Positions 59,045 through 64,000 of a stretch of 64,000 nucleotides of DNA are shown here, piece by piece. The position numbers and the translations under genes were made by a program. The DNA lies in NCBI GenBank assembly GCA_026225945.1, contig JAMJFZ010000114.1:292609-356608 (forward strand), read 5' to 3'. Source of the stretch: Cricetomys ansorgei. Taxonomy: Eukaryota; Chordata; Mammalia; Rodentia; Nesomyidae. The notes under the pieces were generated by a model. The model was given only the letters and a program-made list of their open reading frames with translations. It was not told where the DNA came from and ran no database searches. How positions within the stretch are numbered: the stretch's first letter is position 1; every line of letters begins with the position of its first letter.

Positions 59045-60980
59045 GGACATTACTCTGTATGATATCCAGATACCCAAGGGGAAGGACAACACATTCTTAC
59101 ATTCATAAGATGAAAAGCAGCATAATGAAAAGTGAGAATAGATTACTTGCTGCTGGAGCCTGGCAAGGTCAGGGGATTCTGGGGAGAAGTTGGTCAGTGG
59201 GTACAGGGTGGCTTTCAGATAGGAGCAGTGAGTCTGGCAAACTATTACACAACGATATGACTGTAAATACTAACGAGGTATGTATTTCAAAGTAGCTAGG
59301 ACAGTAGAATTTTAGTGTTTCTCTGTAAAGAAAGTATAATTGTCTGACATGACAGATACACTACTTCCCCAATTAAGTCATTTCACAGTGAGCCTGTGTA
59401 TCAACCTTTAACATTATGCACCTCAAATTTTCACCATTACAATAGGTCAGTTTAAAAACAAGGAACCCTTGCATTTTATAAGAAAATTGCACCCTACACT
59501 TCAAAAGTGGGAAGGAAGAATGAGATGATTGCATCCGGGGTCAAGGATTTGCAATAGGGAGAGAAGTTGGGATAAAACTCCCTAGACACAAAGGCAGGAG
59601 AGGTTTTTAGCTCTGTGAGCTAGCGGGGGAGGCCCTGGAGAACGTTAGTGGCCAGGTTGGCCAAGGTGATTGTGCCATGCGTTTGCTAATTGACACTTAC
59701 TGGAATTAGGCTACTAACTGCCCCTAGAAAGAGAGGACCTGTGTCCTCAGACCCTGACATCTCGAAAGATCTCCTCCACATCTGATTCAATCATCAAATG
59801 GGTTGTGCTTAAAAACAGGAGCGACTTAGTGAAGGCAGAGGATGTCGTGTGGACTTTGTTAACTGCATGGTGTGCTTGTGATCCACTGCTCAGTGTCCTG
59901 TGGTGTTTGCGTCTCAGGGAGTTGCACTGGCTGGAGTGACACTTGGTCTTCTAATTCAGCCAGAGGAGTTAGTATCTATCATGGCCAAACACAGATTGTT
60001 ATAGCAACTGCCAAGTGTGATGCTTCTAACAACCTCTCTTCCTCACAGAGTGACGGAGCATTCTGTTCTTCCAGCACGTCTCCATCCTTGCGAATGTCCT
60101 CAGAAATGTCTGCTGTGAACCCACTGGGCAATGCAGTCTTAGAGGTCACCCCTACTGCTGCTCTTTGTCAGACTTGGTTTCTTTGCCTTCCCTTTCTGGA
60201 GTGTGTACTCGTTCTGGAGTCTGAGTCTAAGCACCCTGTAGCACCACTCGGGACTCCCGGCTTCAGGGAGAACTGTCTGCGGATTTCTTTCTTTATCCTG
60301 GAGCCCACTTCCAAGCCACAATAAGTTGATCAAAGCTATAAAGCGACCACTTGGGTGTTCATGGAGGAGCACACTGGAGACACTGAGCAGGTACTCCTTG
60401 TGTGTTTGAAGACGGTTTTCTGTGGAGAGAATGAGCTATGTCATATACAATAGAGGTGCTGAGGTCATGGGCACACAGTGTGGGGTGCCCTGCTTTCCTT
60501 CCTACCCATTCTGTCTCTGTACTAACTTTTTCTAATATTGGTAAAGACTGTCTCCATGAAGCAGATAACCCAGGGCTTAGAAGGCAGAGGCATAATCCAG
60601 GCCTGCTCCTTGAAACTTCAACACTTGTTAAATAGCCCTCTGAAAAATTAAGATGTGAGCGCAGTATGAATCTGAAGGCGAGGTGCGTGTTTTCCTTAAC
60701 ATGGAGGCAATGATTTTGAGAGTGAGTTGAAGCTACTTGAAGGCAGAGTGAAAAGTCAAGAGCGATATGTAGCAGGATCATCAGGACTCTGAGCTTTCTT
60801 TACACTTTGTGTCTGAACCCTGGGGTCGTCCTTAAAATTGTTAGCATTTGGAGCCAGGATTTTGTAAAACACTAAATTATTTATTCATTTGCAACGGTTT
60901 CCTTGAAGATTCTGGTACCTGAGATCCAGAGGCCTGGCTGAGCCTCACGGCAAACATTGAAGAATGCAAACACACAAGGA
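59045..60980. other. Intergenic, no gene seen
   Basis: No supported gene. The 150-codon plus frame at 59872-60324 is within chance expectation and has no domain. Confidence 0.4.
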
Positions 60981-60995
60981 GCATTTGCAAGGAGA

Positions 60996-61001
60996 TTTAT
61001 T
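60996..61001 (-). terminator. AATAAA signal of alpha-defensin B
   Basis: On the minus strand AATAAA lies about 92 nt after the ancestral stop position (61093-61095), matching copies A and C. Confidence 0.65.
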
Positions 61002-61033
61002 GGAGATAAAAAGAATCACAAAGACAGTGGTCA

Positions 61034-61949
61034 TCAGAGGTCTCTCTTGGGCCTCAGAGACATGGGCATCTTGTTGTCTCTGGTCTCCATGTTCAGCGGC
61101 AGCAGAAGAAAATTTTTGAAGCCCCTTTTGTCTCTGCAGGTCCCACGACCTATTCCCATGCCGCAGCCTCTGGGTAAACATTGGCAACTACTTCTTGAGC
61201 CTGGGGATACACAGAGAGAATCAGACATTGAGTTGGAGGTCAGCAGGATGGGATAGTACACAGTCCTGTACAGATGTGTGATACACTGCGAGTTTGTTGT
61301 GTTTGCTACCTTACAGCCGCAGCACGGTCAACTCAACACAAATTGAAATAATGTACTTAAGGTAGCACTGGGAATGTGCAGGACTTCAGTCCCATTCTGA
61401 TGTGTCTTTAAGTTTTATGCTCCTTTGCTCACCACACATATACCGAGTGCACTGTTACGCTGGCTTGAAGTTCCGTTATACAAATACGCACGTCTGTTTA
61501 CACTTATACTTTGTTCTCTGACGGTCTACTCAGTATATTGCTCTATATTCTGATAAAATATTCAGGTGTACTTTTTAGATCAAAAGGCTTGCGAGAAATA
61601 AATCACGTCACACTTGCTGTTCTTGCTATGAATAAGAAATAGAATAAGATTAGAAATATAATGAAGTATGATTGAGTTACTGAGGGAGCCAGACTGCTCA
61701 CCCCAGGACTCCTGGGCACACCTTCAACATGCTCAGGAGACTCCAAGGCTCCTATCATGCTGGGCACCTTCACTCACCTGCACTTCGGAGAGCAGAGCCT
61801 TCTGGGTCTGTCAAGGTGATGACCATACTCAGGTCCTCTGCCCCTGGCTGCTCCTCATTTGTAGTCTCCTCAGCTGCTTCTGGGAGAGGGTCTGCCTGGG
61901 CCTGGAAGGCCAGCAGGAGCAGGGCAGAGAGGAGGACAAGTGTCTTCAT
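61034..61949 (-). pseudogene. Alpha-defensin B, frameshift before the last cysteine pair
   Basis: Paneth-type alpha-defensin gene. Exon 1 (61778-61949) encodes the signal MKTLVLLSALLLLAFQAQA and an acidic propiece, with a consensus donor (CAG|GTGAGTG). After a 577-bp intron, exon 2 starts at 61200 after a TCCCCAG-like acceptor and continues in phase. Cys1-Cys4 are present with canonical x1, x4 and x9 spacing (CQCLPRGCGMGIGRGTC). Past Cys4 the frame shifts at an AAAAATTTT run. The sequence for Cys-Cys-Arg-stop is present in another frame (stop at 61093-61095). As read, translation passes it and ends at 61034, giving about 112 aa without Cys5 and Cys6. Such a product could not form the alpha-defensin disulphide set. 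A base error in the homopolymer is possible; the promoter, splice sites and propiece are otherwise intact, so this could be a functional gene misread. Confidence 0.75.
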
Positions 61950-62016
61950 GGCTTGAGAGTCACCTGGAGGATTGGTGAGCAGGAGCCCAGTGTGTGGGGA
62001 GTGAGGAGCCAGCCTG

Positions 62017-62026
62017 CATTTATAGG
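62017..62026 (-). promoter_or_regulatory. TATA box of alpha-defensin B
   Basis: The minus strand reads CCTATAAATG, at the same distance from the ATG as in copy A. Confidence 0.78.
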
Positions 62027-62113
62027 GCTCTCAGGAGAGGGTTCAGAGACCGCCCGACACATAGAGAAGACATGTATGATGGGGACTGGGAGACACTGCT
62101 GCCCTCAGGACTC

Positions 62114-62121
62114 CTTTGATG
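62114..62121 (+). promoter_or_regulatory. TCF/LEF-type element upstream of alpha-defensin B
   Basis: CTTTGATG, identical to copy A and at the same spacing from the TATA box. Confidence 0.4.
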
Positions 62122-62313
62122 TTCCTCTGATCTCACAGCTTCCGTCTTGATGCTGGACTGTGTGTTCACTGACAGCCCTCCCTTCCAGCTGATAATGACG
62201 ATGGACTCGCTATCTTGTCCTGCTTCCCATCTGCTGGAATATTATTTACCTTTTTCTGTGGTCAGGAAAGAAAAGAGGTGGCCATCTTTCTTTTCTGTCT
62301 GTCTGTCTATCTT

Positions 62314-62398
62314 TTGTTTTTCGAGACAGGGTTTCTCTGTTGTACCTCTGGCTGTCTTAGAACTCACTTTGTAGACCAGGCTGGCCTCGAACTCACAG
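62314..62398 (-). mobile_element. B1 SINE, minus, head deleted
   Basis: The tail and middle of the same B1 as 27488-27632. The head is missing: sequence jumps from 'CCTCGAACTCACAG' to TGGTGGGCATTCC, a deletion of about 65 bp relative to the left copy. Confidence 0.9.
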
Positions 62399-62479
62399 TG
62401 GTGGGCATTCCTAATTTAATAAGCTCATGGAACAAAGGCTTTTTGTTTTCTGAAGTTGACGCCTGCTATTCTCAGAAAG

Positions 62480-62765
62480 AGTAGACGCTGGACCAGACCT
62501 GAATGCAAGGGGCAGTTCGTTCTTTGTGGGATTCAGGGGCATTATCACCCTCAGGAAGTAAGACTTGATGAACCCCTTCTTTTGGGGCCATTTTAGAAGG
62601 CCTTATCACCCTGTAGTGACTGGAGCTCCCAGGAGACCAGGGACAGAGGTGGTCAGAGTAAAACTAGACCAGGCTGTTCTGGAGAAGACAGTATGAGCTG
62701 AGCACATCTCAGTCCTGTGTCAAGGTGCCTCTTCACACCCTGGGAGCTGCTGTCAAATGATGTGG
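62480..62765 (-). repeat. Low-copy repeat, copy 3 (frame broken)
   Basis: Third member of the family at 27690-28004 and 31738-32010. Small deletions (for example near 62610) break the shared reading frame. Confidence 0.6.
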
Positions 62766-63107
62766 TCATGTTTGAGCTCCTGCATTTTTTTCCTTTTAGA
62801 AAAATGTAAACTCTCATATAAGAAATAATATTCAAAATGTCAAACAGATAATGTGCTTCTTCCGATCTTAAGAAGTGCTTTACTCCAGGACGTCATTGCC
62901 ATTCTTATATGAACACCATTGTGCACATGTTTTTATTCCTTTTCCCTACTATGTATACACCAAATACAGAACACTCTATGATTTTCGTCAATGTATGGTG
63001 TCCCAGTGTAAGTTCTAGATCATATTTATAGCTTGATAAATACTATTCATTTGTGAAAATGTGTTTATTTGTTGTGTGTAATAGAAAGCAAAACAATACT
63101 AATACTA

Positions 63108-63190
63108 CTTACACACACACATATAAACATAAATATATACAAATAGACATACATATATAGACATGTATATGTACTCATTTATACACACAT
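63108..63190. repeat. CA/TA-rich simple repeat (duplicated)
   Basis: Paralogue of the tract at 28346-28440. Confidence 0.7.
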
Positions 63191-64000
63191 GCACATGTCA
63201 TATTGCCTCATGACCTCCTCGATGTACCTTTGTAGACTTAAAACTATGAGTCAAGGAGCACACCTTATATTTCAGACACATTCCTGTCTTCCAGATCGCC
63301 ACAGAGTTGACCTCAGTAGCACTTGCAAAATTTGCACACTCGGAGCCCGCCATGCTCTTTTGAATGATTCATAGTACCGTGTGTTCACTTCCTCTCTTGC
63401 TGCAGTGTTCAAGGCAGAGCTGGTTGTTGAAGTCCTAGAGCGTCTCAGAAATACCCCCAGTAAAATACAACCTCGACAGAGAGCGCCTCTTTAAAGTAAG
63501 TCGATCAAGTTTCCATTTGCAGCGTGGTTTTCATGTTCTTATTATTTAGTGTTCTTTCCTTTGTGCCTTCCCAAATTCTTGTAGCAACATCTATATCACT
63601 TAAAGAGAGACACCGCTCACGAGAACACCAGAGAAGGGAGAGAACAGATTTCCTCCACCTGTGAAGTCACAAATGGCCACTTATACTTCGGGGTTTGGTG
63701 AGCCTTGGGAGGACATACAGATGTTTTTCCTTGTGAGTTTACAGTCTGCTGGAGTTTTAATGCTCTTTGTGGCTGAAAGCAGGCTGATATTTACGATGAT
63801 GTTTTTCTCATATTTCCTAGTCCCAATCTGATAGGTAAAAGTTGATATTTCAGTATCTCACTGGTTAACAGTCTTCTCATGAATTGATGGCAGAAGTTCA
63901 CACACTTAAGTCGTGTCTGCACTTGTATTTGATAAAGGTCCCTTTGAGGGAGTTGTTGACACATTTATCTTACTTCTTTTCTAAAGAAAAAGATTTATTT

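Larger units (their letters stand above)
61678..64000 (+). repeat. Segmental duplication, right copy (continues past the window)
   Basis: Direct-orientation counterpart of about 26868-29245. Non-coding sequence from 62.76 kb to the end is nearly identical to 28.0-29.25 kb, with scattered single-base changes and small indels. Confidence 0.9.

Noticed and set aside
58301..59108. Thr/His- and Cys/Val-rich frames up to 253 codons
   Set aside because: Translations of the interrupted CA repeat. The cysteine-rich minus frames are not defensin-like.
59872..60324. 150-codon plus-strand frame
   Set aside because: No domain, signal peptide or splice context; length is compatible with chance.
61668..62150. 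160-codon plus-strand frame
   Set aside because: Antisense shadow of alpha-defensin B exon 1 and its promoter.

Overview
The window looks like nuclear DNA of a muroid rodent (rat, hamster or vole-like). It carries B1, B2/B3/B4-type SINEs, rodent L1 tails, MaLR-type LTRs and long microsatellites, and it has rodent defensin genes with short two-exon structures. I saw no clear ID elements, which is weak evidence against Rattus. There is no bacterial, viral or organellar gene content. Almost all open reading frames are chance frames, repeats or low-complexity sequence.

The recognisable genes form part of a defensin cluster, all on the minus strand. From left to right: (1) an intact two-exon beta-defensin at 9.59-10.24 kb, 63 aa, with an unusual position for the third cysteine; (2) alpha-defensin pseudogene A at 26.27-27.13 kb (lost splice donor, in-frame stop, two of six cysteines lost); (3) alpha-defensin pseudogene C at 47.27-48.08 kb (frameshift in the propiece, but an open six-cysteine second exon); (4) an intact alpha-defensin gene D at 52.82-53.71 kb, 94 aa, with a signal peptide like those of rat neutrophil defensins; (5) alpha-defensin B at 61.03-61.95 kb, with a good promoter, exon 1 and splice sites but a frameshift that removes the last cysteine pair.

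The alpha-defensin copies share an upstream region, and the flanks of A and B (about 26.87-29.25 kb and 61.68 kb to the window end) are a recent direct segmental duplication about 34.8 kb apart. In A and B a TATA box and a TCF/LEF-type CTTTGATG element are conserved. In C the TATA and TCF elements are altered, and in D the TATA segment is missing. A low-copy repeat with a shared reading frame lies beside A and B and once, inverted, at 31.7-32.0 kb.

The rest is intergenic: SINEs, L1 fragments (24.9-25.9, 37.9-38.8, 45.1-46.5 kb), MaLR-like LTRs (34.4, 56.1 kb), a likely ERV LTR at 3.4-4.0 kb, a degenerate tandem repeat at 40 kb, a 180-bp pure purine tract at 50.3 kb and a 500-bp CA-rich tract at 58.5 kb. 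The cluster fits birth-and-death evolution of host antimicrobial peptides: two coding-intact genes and three broken or doubtful ones in 64 kb. Repeat family names and product names come from memory of the families, not from a database search.
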